Part shown: positions 1 through 10,690 of the stretch, one piece after another
Layout: every line of letters begins with the position of its first letter
Position numbering within the stretch: the stretch's first letter is position 1
Origin: Liolophura sinensis
Lineage: Eukaryota; Mollusca; Polyplacophora; Chitonida; Chitonidae
Direction: 5' to 3'
NCBI RefSeq assembly: GCF_032854445.1
Contig: NC_088299.1
Location: forward strand, 11,031,608-11,095,607
Length of the DNA: 64,000 bases
Notes under the pieces: generated by a model
Seen by the model: only the letters and a program-made list of their open reading frames with translations
Told to the model about the DNA's origin: nothing
Databases searched by the model: none
Program-made: the position numbers and the translations under genes

Positions 1-210
1 TGCAACGACGCACGAGCCTCTCACGAATGCGGTCCCTGTGAGAGTACGCTAGCTTCCTTTCTGGCCGTGTATGGGAAAGTCTGCTAGCAGCCTGCGGTCG
101 TTGATTCCCCCCGGGCTCTGCCCAGCTTCCTCCCACCATTATGCTGGCCGCTGTTGTACAAGTGAAATATTCTTGAGTACGGCGTAAAGCACCAATCAAA
201 TAAATATACG
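1..210 (+). mobile_element. V-SINE-like tRNA-derived SINE, 5' end cut by window edge
   Basis: The copy reads through the shared body (cctcccaccattatgctgg, then gtgaaatattcttgagtacg) to the usual tail ending in caccaatcaaataaat. Its tRNA-like head is partly lost at the window start. The same body recurs about 20 times in this window in both orientations. The assignment to the V-SINE superfamily (RUDI-like elements of molluscs) is from memory. Confidence 0.85.
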
Positions 211-285
211 GCAGTTGGCAGCATTATGGTGAAAGTTAACTGGGCAGAGACCGAGGGAAGCCCACGACCATTCGAAGGCTGGAAA
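211..285 (-). mobile_element. V-SINE fragment, inverted next to the previous copy
   Basis: The stretch matches the inner body of the SINE in reverse orientation (ggcagcattatggtgaaagt, then cccacgaccattcgaaggct). It lies within a few bases of the tail of the preceding + copy, so the two form a tail-to-tail inverted pair. Confidence 0.6.
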
Positions 286-695
286 TTTAAATTGAAAATT
301 TATATTCATACAATAAACGTAGAAGATAATTGGATATACCTACAAATGCGGCGATTAAATTTAATAAAGCTATCCATAACGGCAATTTTATGTCGACCGA
401 AACTCGGCTGTTATAAACGAATCATTTTAGGTAGCGTGAAAATGGACGATTTCCTTTGCGATCCAGAGCAATGATTTCTAGCTATAAGCGTTTCACCTTT
501 AAGCCTACCAGGAAGGTGACCAAATACCTGGTGACTTGCAAGGGGTCCTTTTCCCTGTCCTTTATACATAAAACTAACCAGCGGTGTATTAGACAAGTAA
601 TTCACAGTAAACAGTAGGAAATTAGTAAATAAATTAATTTGGAGTTGTAAAGAGGGGTGTGGTTATGCACCATGCTTTAATTTTCAATTTTCCAG
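286..695. other. Non-coding stretch, probably intron of the MFS gene
   Basis: No convincing exon or repeat is visible. It ends in a pyrimidine-rich tract and ttttccag, the predicted 3' splice site of the first MFS exon seen here. One or more upstream exons of about 50 codons are expected but were not found. Confidence 0.4.
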
Positions 696-914
696 TTGCC
701 TCTCTGGCTTCCGCCACCATTCTTGGACACAACATTTTGCTACCAGCGGGGTTCTTTAACGACAGGTTCGGTTCCAAATGGTCCATGGTTCCTGCGGGGA
801 TCTTCAGTTGTGCTGGATGGCTAATATTGCTGATCAATACCCTTAAAAGAGACGACGACCCACCTAACCATGCCACCCATGTAGCTCTCCTAGTACTGGC
901 GCTGCTGTTTGCAG
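696..914 (+). CDS. MFS transporter (nodulin/NFD4-like), internal exon
   Basis: This exon encodes about 73 residues with the second to fourth membrane segments of a major facilitator transporter. The segments are a hydrophobic helix starting ASLASATILGHN, the MFS motif-A loop GFFNDRFGSK, a helix around WSMVPAGIFSCAGWLILL, a polar loop (KRDDDPPNH), and VALLVLALLFAG. The 3' splice site is ttttccag before 696, phase 1. The 5' splice site is gcag/gtgatg after 914, also phase 1, so the split Gly codon is completed by the exon at 3553 to read LLFAGHGRTYFF. The open frame continues past 914, but the residues after the junction lose transporter character. The start codon is not in this exon. The substrate is unknown. 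Confidence 0.8.
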
Positions 915-1140
915 GTGATGGCCTCTTTAATGCAATCTTTGCAGCCCCAACGGTCGCTGAACGGGGCATGCACTCTAATGTTATTAAGCTGACCGTATTA
1001 TGTGACTCGATATATAACATGTCCCACCCAGGGTACAGCTCCAGGCAGATCTGATACGTGTCTGTAAAGATGGTACATCACAACAACGTGTTTCCTTAAC
1101 GTTACAGTAACTCTGACTTCATATCACCTATATGTAGATA

Positions 1141-1330
1141 TTCCAAAATGGACGTTCCAAGTCAACTGGACCCCCAAATGCCGAAAGAGACGTTTAACAC
1201 AAACCACCGTAAAACTAACAAAGTATGTGAAGGACCAAATCATGCAAAGACAAGCAGTTAACAGTTTTCAGTGATGTTGGAAAGACGCGTGAGTGATCTA
1301 GGTGAATAAGTGAAACCAGTATTCAAATCT
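1141..1330 (-). repeat. Dispersed repeat family E
   Basis: In reverse complement it matches 2735..3020 and 16030..16360. Shared blocks include an aacataccttgcg-type block, catgattccgtcct and a tggtttgtgttaaacgtc-type block. Here they appear as acgtttaacacaaaccacc and caaatcatgcaaag. Confidence 0.6.
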
Positions 1331-2734
1331 TGTACCATGGCAGAACATAAGTTGTCGAAAATAATATAAATCTGTCCATATATCCAATGCGGCGATCACA
1401 AACCTGTCTCGTACATCGACAGCAAATCAAACTTTGCCTACTGCTATTTTCGATTTCTGTCGGTCGCGCTCGGTATCGCGTCCGGAAGAAAATAAATAAA
1501 TTCTTGGAATGTTTGGGTACAAACCAGGACCATTACACCATTAAAAGGATCTCGTTTGAGACTCTTGACTTTAATTTGTGTTTTAATACTCAACAGAAGG
1601 AACTATAAGGAAGTAATTCGAAAATCTGATGCTGTCAGAGTACATCTGTGTTACGTGCAACATTATTCTTTACATTACTGTATAATGAAGTGATATGATC
1701 TCAGGAATACTTTAAGGTCACGTAAAAACCTCTTTTCGTCGCACACGGCTTCGACACTTTGATGACAGCAAACTCGAAAATATTTTCAAATATACTTTTT
1801 TCCTGAAAAAAATCCAAAATATTAAAGGCCATGTTTGCAAATCTATTTTGGCGCTCTTTCATCTGATTTTGTCATAATTTTTATGTTTTCTTTACCTATA
1901 ATAGACTTATGTTCTCGGGAACAATGGCTAGAAAGTCACATATACACTGCTTCTGTAAACAATATATACACACAGGCAGTAGAAAAGAACAGCTATCCCA
2001 AGGAAATGTTTATATACATGATAAATTATAGACGTATACAAATATTATTACCGGTATGTACGTAAACACAGTTGCTGCACAGGGTTGTGGTGTAGTGTTA
2101 TTTGACAAAAATACTTTATTCACATCCTGTAAGTTTACGTTTAGATTCAAAAATTTTAATAATTTATTTTTGGAAAAAAGGCATTGTATACATTTGTTTT
2201 TCATATTTTTTTTGTTCTCAATCCCATCCTTTCCCTTTGTTTGAGCACAAATTTTATCATCCATGCCATTTGTACAAATGGAATATAAATAAAGCGGTGA
2301 ACTGATATCTTATGTCACATGTTTAAAGCTGCGACTAATTTCTGGTGATTTTCCTTAACATCGCCAACGTTAATTTAGAGGTCACATTTGGGCTATCCCA
2401 CAAATCATTAACGGAAATATTAAAGGGACTGTACCGGAGATTATTGGGAAAAAAAAAAACCGATCAGCCCAAATCCATTCGAATTTTTCCGATTATTTTA
2501 GAATATCACAAAAAATTACGTACCCTTCAAAAAATATCAGCCCCCTCTGAACATGTGTTTATAATCGGTATATGAAAATAGTATCGTATCACGTTACATG
2601 CCAGAAATTTTAGGCATAAACATGTCAGTTGTTTAAGAGAAAAAAAATTCACAAAAAGTTATTTAGAGTAGATGAATTCAGGAGCTGAGCCCTTGTGCAT
2701 TTTAGCGCTTCCTGGTGGAAAGAGGTGATGTTAT

Positions 2735-3020
2735 AAATGCCTCATTTTAGGGATAGTTTCAATTTTATATTCTTTCATTGTGCGCGATTTGAATTCTGAT
2801 TTCACTGATTAACATAGAACATACCTTGCGCCTTTCCAACACCTTTTCTCTCTTTGCATGATTCCGTCCTGATTTGTACTTTGCAGACTTTCTTTGTTCT
2901 TTGGTGGTTTGTGTTAAACGTCGTTATGCAAATTGGCCTTGCTATTATTGACTTTGAACGTCCATATTGGTTGACGGCTGTTATAGGAATGTCTGTTCCG
3001 ATGCATAGAGAAGTGATGCC
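2735..3020 (+). repeat. Dispersed repeat family E
   Basis: This is the clearest copy of an unnamed interspersed repeat. In order it holds gcgatttgaattctg, agaacataccttgcgcc, gcatgattccgtcctg, ggtttgtgttaaacgtcg and tgactttgaacgtcc. It has no coding potential and no recognised SINE head. Confidence 0.65.
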
Positions 3021-3164
3021 TTAGATGACATAGTGATGACATAGAAAAGCTGCCTAATATTTTGAGCAAGTCTGATTACAAAGAAGGACTTTTAGCAACA
3101 AAAGAGTTCGAACTCGAAACATTCCTGTTCGTCACAGGCCCTTCTGTTGTGAGACTGACTGATA

Positions 3165-3380
3165 GATTGTTTAAGTCGTGCTGCAGAATTTTTCACTAAT
3201 ATGATGGCTGTTAGGTTTGTGGATGGAGGAAGCCAGAATGTCTGGGGTAAACCACAGAACGAGCTTCATCTGGTGTACCTGACCAACCTCCTGACATAAC
3301 GCAGCAGCCGAAACAGCGAACGCTAGTTTCGAACACACAACCTCAATGATTTCTGTGGTGAGATGCACGCTTTGTGTACC
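3165..3380 (-). mobile_element. SINE family B (degenerate)
   Basis: It starts with the inverted SINE-type 3' tail (agtcgtgctgcagaatttt, then ttcactaatatgatgg). It continues into cagcgaacgctagtttcgaa and acctcaatgatttctgtggt, related to the copies at 20410, 30150, 38395 and 53085. Confidence 0.45.
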
Positions 3381-3381
3381 A

Positions 3382-3485
3382 ATATTTATTTTATTTATTT
3401 GATTGGTTATTTAAGCCGTACTCAAAAACATTTCACTTATACGACGGCGGCTAACATTATAGTGGGAGGAAACGGGGCAGACTTT
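3382..3485 (-). mobile_element. V-SINE 3' fragment
   Basis: The inverted SINE tail (atttatttgattggttattt, cacttatacgacggcggc, tatagtgggaggaaac) is cut off after about 100 bp. It lies just upstream of the 3' splice site of the MFS terminal exon. Confidence 0.8.
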
Positions 3486-3552
3486 GTATACCAATAACCC
3501 AGTGATGACCTCTTTCAGTATTGTGATCATTAAGTGTGTTTTTGTTTCACAG

Positions 3553-4613
3553 GCCATGGTCGTACCTATTTCTTTTTGTCAGCTCTGGCGACATGTGTTC
3601 TCAACGTACCCAAAAGAATGCAGCCTCTGGCACTGGTTGTCATGGAAATCGTTGTTGGTGCAATGCCCATGATTTTCCCGCTGGTTTTCGAAGGATTACT
3701 GGGACAAGCAGACACTCTTGCTTCCTGCATAAAATTCTTCTCCTGTCTGACTGGCATCAGTTTTCTAGGAGCCCTCACCGGATGTGCCTTCATGACGAAT
3801 TCTTTCACTTTGGAGCAAATCCGCTGTGGCAAAAAATTTTGTTTTTCGGGGAAGAACGATGGCGAAGAAGGGCGATTATTGCAAACATCGCCATCGAGCG
3901 GCAACGAAAACACAAAGGAATTCAACGAAGAAGCAGATAAGTCTTTGATGATGAATAATTCGACCACGCTTTTTGAGTTGATTGTTTCAGTGGATTATAA
4001 CTTGATTTTCTGGACGGCATCCGTCCTGACCGCCATATCTGTGTTTTACGACTACAACGTGGTATTCTTGCTGACAGCATACGGTCACCGTACAGACTCC
4101 GTCATGGTGATAACGATCTACCGTTTGGTGGTGATAAGCACCAGGATTGTATTGACGATCTTTTTATTTATCCTGCAAAATAGACCGTCATTCGTGTTCA
4201 TTCTTCCATTCCTATGTGGAATTCTCACAATAATATTCATTCTCCTGACGATGTTTTTCTCGAACCACCTCTGGTGTATTCGCTTGGCCTACATCGTCCT
4301 GGGGATCTGCTGTGGAATTGTATACGTCTTCCCACCCATACTTATCATCAACATCTTCGGACTGGCCAACTTTGGACGTAACGTTGGTATCTTAAACAGT
4401 GCAATCCCTATATTTATGCTGTTCATAAATATGGTATTCAGTCACTATTACGACAAACACACCTCAAAAGATGGAGAACTGTATTGCTATGGAGACCGAT
4501 GTTTTCTTTTGTCCTACATCTTGACCTTGGTTTTGGCAATATTTAGCTCATTTTTGGCAGCATTGCTGTATTTTAGGAAAGTAGATAGCAGGCTGCAGTC
4601 GGCAACTGTGTGA
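3553..4613 (+). CDS. MFS transporter (nodulin/NFD4-like), terminal exon
   Basis: This exon encodes the last 353 residues of the transporter begun at 696, and ends at TGA 4611..4613. It starts after tttgtttcacag; the codon split across the intron gives Gly, so the product reads LLFAG-HGRTYFFLSALATC. Visible features are ALATCVLNVPKRMQ and a helix ending PMIFPLVFEGLLG (compare the NFPKR and IF..IY region of NFD4-type proteins), then a polar central loop of about 55 residues rich in Gly, Glu and Ser. Six further hydrophobic segments follow, from LFELIVSVDYNLIFW to a last helix before YFRKVDSRLQ. The pre-terminal motif GELYCYGDRCFLLSYI matches the C.G..CF.LSFI signature of this family. With the 73 residues of 696..914 the visible product is about 426 residues; family members are usually 500-600. 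Expected location is a membrane; substrate unknown. Confidence 0.85.
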
Positions 4614-4710
4614 ATGTCGATGTAGTTAGGTTTCACAAGCAGTATGTAGTGTACCGTATATATCTATTACGGCGGCGTAAAACACTGACCGATATGAGAG
4701 TTAGATTCCT

Positions 4711-5035
4711 TCAATAGCGTATGCAAGTCGTGAAACGAACCTCAACTCTCTTTTTAGTCATTAATGAATTAAAATTCATTTAAATTCAGCATATTCGATA
4801 CAATTATTTATAAATTTGTCACAAAAAATTTGAATCATTCAAACTTGTGTTTATGTGTTGTATTTTCTCATACAACGCCTGCAATAATGTATGAAGTTCG
4901 TGAAACGAACCTCAAGTCCCTTGTTTAGTCAGTTATGTGTTAACACTGATTTAAATTCATTATATTCAATATAATAATTTATAAATTTGTCACAGAAATT
5001 GCTTCCCTTGTTGCTGTGTAAATGTGTGAAATAGT
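4711..5035 (+). repeat. 170-bp tandem duplication just 3' of the MFS stop
   Basis: The segments starting at 4721 and 4891 are diverged copies offset by 170 bp. Both hold cgtgaaacgaacctcaa, then tttagtca, an AT-rich block and tttataaatttgtcaca. The duplication begins about 100 bp after the stop codon and may lie in the 3' UTR. I found no canonical AATAAA close by. Confidence 0.65.
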
Positions 5036-5094
5036 ATAAGCATGGGTTTACACAATACGTCTGAGACCAATTCCACTAACCCATATCTGACTCG

Positions 5095-5345
5095 AGCAAC
5101 AATTTAAAACTTCGTCAAGGTGCTAAGCGAAATTGAAATACAGACACGTATAAGGCCGTTCCAGGTCAATAATCGTAAGGCCAATTCCCCCCCAAAACGT
5201 ACAACATAAACCACCAAAGAATTGAGAATGTACATAAAGCAGGAAAATAGGACGAAATCATGCAAAATCTAAAATCTCATTGAAAAATTTCATTTGAGTC
5301 AGAAAAGGCACTATATAATCGGTCCTTGACTCTGCCATTGACTGT
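5095..5345 (-). repeat. Dispersed repeat family E
   Basis: This is an inverted copy with ggtcaataatcgtaaggcca, acataaaccaccaaagaat and aggacgaaatcatgcaaa, matching 2735..3020 in reverse complement and 48385..48560 in the same orientation. Confidence 0.6.
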
Positions 5346-5749
5346 AAGGCCTAGATGATGGCGGCATTGTTTATAGTGTCCCTCCCTTATCATAAAGCCG
5401 TGTAACCTACGGGCAATTTGTACGTGTGAACATTTATCGCCTTTCTCTAATGGCTCTATTCAATTAACCTAAATTTTGGTTATGTACCGTAAAGTACGGT
5501 TCACGGTGTATTATTGTCTTGTTGTCCCCACCAGGAGATAAATGAGAAAAAATTCAGACTATCAACAAATGTAATGTGAATGTGTACAGAATGGTACAAA
5601 GATTCCCGTCCACAGTTCTCTTTTCCATACATAGATGGTTTAGTAGCCAAAAAACGGTATTCAATTCTTCTGGAAATCTCGCTAGCCCCGAGATGTTGTG
5701 AGAATGCTGGAAAGCCTGTCACTTAACTCTGGATTATATTCGGTTTGAC
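5346..5749. other. Unassigned intergenic stretch
   Basis: No gene or repeat was recognised. A 73-codon minus-strand frame (5501..5722) has no family features. Confidence 0.3.
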
Positions 5750-6055
5750 AAGAGTGAGTGAGTGCTTGGGGTTTAACGTTGTACTTAACAATTTTTCAGC
5801 CATACGACAACGAAGGAATCCTTAAGTGCATGTAATGTGCCTCCTTGTTGTAGGACGGATTTCCACCGCTCTTTTATCTAGTGCTGCTTCACTGAGACGA
5901 CTTACCGAAGGCAAGTAAGCCGCCCCGCCCGAGCCATTATACTGATACGGGTCAACCAGTCGTCACACTATCCCCTTCATGCTAAACGCCAAGCGAGGAA
6001 GTTACAAATTCCTCTTTTAAGGTTTTAGGTGTGACTCGACCCAGGATTGTGGTTT
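5750..6055 (-). mobile_element. SINE family C (tRNA-Pro-like head type)
   Basis: This is an inverted copy of the element at 10691..11055. It has a gtgagtgagtgcttggggtt-type end, tttaacgttgtacttaac, cttaccgaaggcaagtaag, tgatacgggtcaaccagtcg and ccccttcatgctaaacgcc, and it ends in the head side gtgactcgacccaggatt. Confidence 0.8.
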
Positions 6056-7144
6056 GACAAGAATATTCTCGCCAGTTATGGTCTGATATCAGTATATATG
6101 TCATACCTCTGCCTCACATGTTTGTCTACAAAGTATAACCGATGCTTTTTTTAAATGCTTTTGTAGGTAAGTGTCAAAATAAATAATGATCAAAAAATGA
6201 AACCGTTGTTCATTAGAATACAAAGTATGGTGACAAGCCTTGCCATAAGTTGTTACCCTTCCGGGCCAAATCCTTTGGCACTGGCGAGATTTTGAGGGAA
6301 GCTGAATATCGCTTGTTTGCTGAAGACCAGATCATCCAGCATTAACTGACACTAGAATGTTCCTCTGTGTCGAGGAAAAAAGCGCCCTTAAGGCCCCTTA
6401 ATGCTTGATTAGTGTTATCATCACCATAAGTTAAAATTTAATCTTCAGTCTGTTGGGAATACACTTCCCAGAAACGTCTTAAAGAGATTTGTCTGATGTT
6501 TATTCACATTTTATGTATTATAAATTTAATTTTAAGTATTCTAAGTTAAAGTATGAGTATTCAGCAAGTTCATAAATGCTTGTTGGTTACACTTCGCTGA
6601 GTACATGTGCTTGACCTGACATGAGAACTTTTAAACTCTGGCAGGTTTCGGTTTTTCATAAACCAACATGTTCATTCATTTGCTGCCTTACATTTGTTCG
6701 TTCTACATGCTCGTTGTGTTCTGTTTTCTTTTTTACTTTCAAGTGTTGGTGTTACAACATGAAAGTGTTAGCATATAAACAAGAAACTTTGGCAAATCTT
6801 TGGCCACCTCTTTTTTCATTTATCATTTAATGATCTGTGAACCGGAAAGGTTTTTTAATGGCATGCTCTATATGACGAAATGTGGCATTAAACTTTCATA
6901 TTACTGCCTTGTGCAGTGTGAAAAATAAGGTCGTTATTTTTTCCTTTTTTTCTGTGGATATTAACAATTGGTATCTTAATTGGACTATTTCTGACCACTT
7001 TGCATAAATTTTGGGTCAAACTGAGGTATCACTGCATACAGGCTTGTGCTGTTTGTCGGGCGATCAAAGCGAGGTTTTCCGCACACTCTTGGTGGTAGGA
7101 ACTTTCCAGCTCAAACTTTTTTGATTTGTATAAACTTGAATATA
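6056..7144. other. AT-rich stretch with no recognised feature
   Basis: Six-frame reading gives only short frames without domain character. No repeat shared with the rest of the window was noticed. Confidence 0.35.
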
Positions 7145-7504
7145 TTACACTGGACAAGGCATTACTTATGGATTTACAGCTTCTTGGTTTATTGTCAGGA
7201 CTTTTCGATGCAGATACTAGCATCGTTATCAAGTGAATGACATCATAAAAATTGGTAATGTGGTATAGTTGTCAACAGGTAAGAAACAATAGAGTTATGT
7301 AGAGAAGAAATAGTGCTCAGAGGATTGACGGTGGTGTGGGGAGGGGATTAAGGGGTAAGGCTCGGTAGGGTGTGGTAGGGGAAGTATACTAGCACATTAT
7401 GTCATGATGTCATTCACTTGAAAACGATGCTAGTATCTGCATCGAAACGTCGTGACCATAAACCAAGAATTTGTAAATCCATAATCAATGCCTTGTCCAG
7501 TGTA
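7145..7504. repeat. Inverted repeat: two 102-bp arms around a 156-bp loop
   Basis: The left arm (7145..7246) and right arm (7403..7504) are near-perfect reverse complements. The outer ends are tacactggacaaggc and gccttgtccagtgta; the inner ends are gaatgacatcat and atgatgtcattc. Each arm holds a small stem (gatgc...gcatc around tagtatct) followed by gaaa. The arrangement suggests a foldback/MITE-like element or two inverted copies of one retroelement terminus. No protein is encoded. Confidence 0.75.
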
Positions 7505-7725
7505 CTTCCGTGCCAACCTCTAAATGCCAATAAAACAAGTTGAATATACTAATTGTAGATCAGCGATGTCTACTAAATTGCATTTACATTTTTTTACCCA
7601 TTTCTGATGTAACAGGGTTATAAGTTGCTACTATATAAGCATTTACATGAACAGTTAGAACCAAATCCTAACTGAAGTAAACTGACAAGAGGTCGGGTTA
7701 AACACTTGTAGCGAGAAATCTTACA
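7505..7725 (+). repeat. Dispersed repeat family F (partial)
   Basis: It carries gcatttacatgaacagttag, cctaactgaagtaaactgac and ttgctactatataagcattt, shared with 8971..9400, 44700..44945 and 50735..51115. Confidence 0.6.
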
Positions 7726-7872
7726 AACGTTGCTGGATATGGTCACGGAAATTTCCACGAAAAGACCATACCTTGGGCTACAATTTGGTGCAAATTACGG
7801 TTTATAGACCAATGAAAATGTGTAACTTAGACACCCCAAAATCAGTTTTATTACTGTATCTCAAAACGTTAC

Positions 7873-8132
7873 AGGGGCCTCCGTGGTCGAGGTGGTTAGT
7901 GTGCCATGCTAAAGAAGACATGACTTTGGAACCTCTCTGCAGTGACGGTCGCTGTGAGTTCAAGTCTAGCTCATGCCGGCTTCCTCTCCCGTCGTACGTG
8001 GAAAAGTCTTTCAGCAGCCTGCGGATGGTTTTGGACGGTGTCCTTTTTCTCCCACTAAAATGCTGGTCGCCGTGGTATGGGTCAAATATTCTTGAGTACG
8101 GCGTAAAACCCCAATTAAATAAATAAATAAAA
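7873..8132 (+). mobile_element. V-SINE-like SINE, near full length
   Basis: It starts ggggcctccgtggtcgaggt, includes a B-box-like tgagttcaagtctagc and the shared body, and ends with ccaattaaataaataaataa. The tRNA-like head and the AT-rich tail are both present, about 260 bp in all. Confidence 0.9.
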
Positions 8133-8970
8133 TCAAAACGTTACAAACGTAGACGAAAGACATAAGCCGATTCGGAATCACCCACCCCAAATACATTGAA
8201 ATACACAGAAATCATGTCAAAATTAAAAACTTTTTGTCACGTCATATATTCTACCAATGGCAAGCTTCTAAAGTTTTAACGGATTTTAATGCCTTCTTCA
8301 AATTATATCCTGTTCATCCCGTCCAGATGTTTGAATCCAATATGGCTCCAAAATTAAGTGGCCTGAAAGAAGAAACTTCAAAAGCGTAATGACAAATTAC
8401 TGACAATAATTTCCTGTCTTAGAGCATCGGGATAGAGAAAGGTCAGTATGGCATCACTGACTACACACTACACTAAAGCCCACTTTGCAATCAAAACATC
8501 TGACATCATTTAGTCCGTTGATTTTACTGATGATTACTTCTTTTTTAATGTTTATTTTCCTTTACGCGTCAAGAGCCATCACGCTCTGTTGGTCTACTTA
8601 ACATACAGCGTTGAAATCGGTACAATAAAAAAAAACATGCCGACCTGATCACACCATCATCTCAACAGGTGTTTGAAGTTCCTATACTCAAGCACGATTT
8701 ATCCGCACCTGTCTTCAGGGCGCAAGGTGCCTCTTATGATATGAACGAACCCACACTTTTAAAGCTGGCTTTGTTTGCAAAGCGTACCACGAGATAGTGT
8801 CACATCACCATGAATGTTCCACACAATCACCTGGCGTGTGTAGGTAGTCACACAGAAAAAAAACGTATTTATGCACGGACAATTAATTTCTGCATTGGAA
8901 ATTATTCTTTGTAAACCTTATTTTCTTAATATAGCATCAGTTGGTCCACGATGTTTTAACTGTACATAAC
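8133..8970. other. Unassigned non-coding stretch
   Basis: There is no gene-like frame and no repeat recognised by eye. The composition is AT-rich. Confidence 0.3.
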
Positions 8971-9400
8971 TGTCACCAGTAAAACGTATGACAATTTATC
9001 AATTATCACACTGTCGTTACTACTCTGGTTTTACTCTCTGTGCTGTAGTTTTTATATTGTATTCTTAGGTAAACCAGGATTTTGATGGTGCGCTCAACAT
9101 TCCCCCAGACCTGAACCCTTTGCATTGTTTAATGTGTTTGTCTATCAAATGTTATTGACAATACAGCATATTTTTACCTAATTTTGCTTTTTAATCCATG
9201 GTGCTCAGGGGCCTGAAATTTACTCATGTAATCATTAACATGAACAGTCAGAAAGGAGCCCTAACTGAAGTAAATTGACAAGAAAGTAGCCGTATTTCAC
9301 GGGTTCACGTGAGACCATTTGTTCGCTATCACACTGTCGTCGCTGCTCTGGTTTTAATCCGTATACTCTAAACTTTTATATTAATTTGCGCTACAAATGG
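8971..9400 (+). repeat. Dispersed repeat family F, partly dimeric
   Basis: The block cacactgtcgt.actctggtttta occurs twice (around 9005 and 9330). In the second occurrence it follows taaaccaggattttgatgg and ccctaactgaagtaaattg. The order tail-head-body-tail suggests a head-to-tail dimer or two nested copies. Confidence 0.55.
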
Positions 9401-9744
9401 TGTTATTCTGAGCACACTAAGAGACGAACAATGTAAGATTTCCGAGTATCATACTCAAAGATGCAAGTAAGAAACGCGACAAAAAGCTTGCCCAATTTAC
9501 TTTTTAATTTCCAATGGAATAACACCCCAAATATGTAATGAACATTAAACCCCCCTGGGGGTAACGTAGCCTACGCCAATTTCGTCCCAAGCGAACAGAG
9601 GAACCCTTTAACAATCAAAAAACAAAAACGTGGTAAAGTCTTGAGAATATATTACCAAAGCGTTTCACAATCACGACTCAAGCGCTTCACCACCTTAGAG
9701 TCCATTGGTTTTCGACTAATCTCAGATCAACCTGAGGTTAGCAT
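9401..9744. other. Unassigned non-coding stretch
   Basis: No gene or repeat was recognised. Confidence 0.3.
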
Positions 9745-9956
9745 CCCAGCACGGCGCAATGACACATGAACCTCTCACCAGTGCGGTAGATGTGAGTTCA
9801 AGCCCAGCTCATGCTGGCTTCCTCTCCGGCCGAGTGAGTGGGATGTTGTGGGTACCCCCCAGGTTCTGTCCAGCTTACTTCTTCAACAATGCTTGCGGCT
9901 GCCGTATAAATGAACTATTCTTGCGTATGGCGTAAAACACCAATGAAATAAATAAT
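9745..9956 (+). mobile_element. V-SINE-like SINE
   Basis: It runs from the head region (gtgagttcaagcccagctca) through the body to the tail gcgtaaaacaccaatgaaat followed by aaataa. Confidence 0.85.
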
Positions 9957-10520
9957 TTTTTTTCATTGTTTTTTAAATTGTTACAATCGTCAAGATAATT
10001 GAATGCGGGACTCCATTGTTACGAATCCTTTGCTCAACAGCCCTGTTCCGCGTTGCGTGGATGTTTAATGACCATTACCGTTGACACATGTTCGCAGTAA
10101 ATGCACATCTATTACATGATTTCTCGTTCCAGGATGAGAATATAATCTAATTTTAACCATACTCTCGCATCGTTGCGCTTGGGTAGATTTAGCAAAGCGC
10201 TGCTAGCGTTAAATCTAATAAACTACATGTACCTGCAGGATCATTGAAGAAGATGTACCTGTAAACTGTTTTAGAGATGGTCTAAGCAAACTCCTGTCTC
10301 TTCTAGACATAAAGCAGTAAACACTATGGATACAATCTTTTTAACATTCAGAATGATGTGTACGTCGAATTTTACATCAAACAACTATCTTCCAAAGGTA
10401 AACAGCAAATTTTGCACGCTATTATAGTCAAAAATTTATTTCTTAGATTAACATTGTTTTAAGGGATTTTTACTGTCCAACAGTATTACTAACACATGGC
10501 TCTAAACATTACATGTACAT
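9957..10520. other. Unassigned non-coding stretch
   Basis: No coding frame, RNA gene or shared repeat was recognised. Confidence 0.3.
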
Positions 10521-10660
10521 CTGATTGGTGTTTTACGCCGCACTCAAGAATATTTCACTCATACGACGGCGGCCAGTTTTATGGTTAGAGGAAACCGGAC
10601 GGAGCCCGGTGGAAACCCACGGCCATCCGCAGGTTGCTGGCAGACCGTCCCACGTACTAC
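10521..10660 (-). mobile_element. V-SINE 3' half
   Basis: The inverted tail and body (gattggtgttttacgccgca, catacgacggcggccag, ccatccgcaggttgctggca) stop before the head. Confidence 0.85.
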
Positions 10661-10690
10661 ATGTATATAGCGCACCTTGATCAAGTTTAG

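Larger units (their letters stand above)
915..3552 (+). other. Intron of the MFS gene
   Basis: The intron is 2,638 bp, starts gtgatg and ends tttgtttcacag. It carries two copies of dispersed family E (about 1141..1330 minus, 2735..3020 plus), a family-B SINE (3165..3380) and a V-SINE tail (3382..3485) about 70 bp before the acceptor. The stretch 1330..2735 shows nothing I recognise beyond AT-rich sequence. Confidence 0.75.

Noticed and set aside
659-1054. 131-codon plus frame as a complete small protein with a GTG start
   Set aside because: Only 696..914 has transporter character, and it is bounded by a good acceptor and donor. The remainder is intron.
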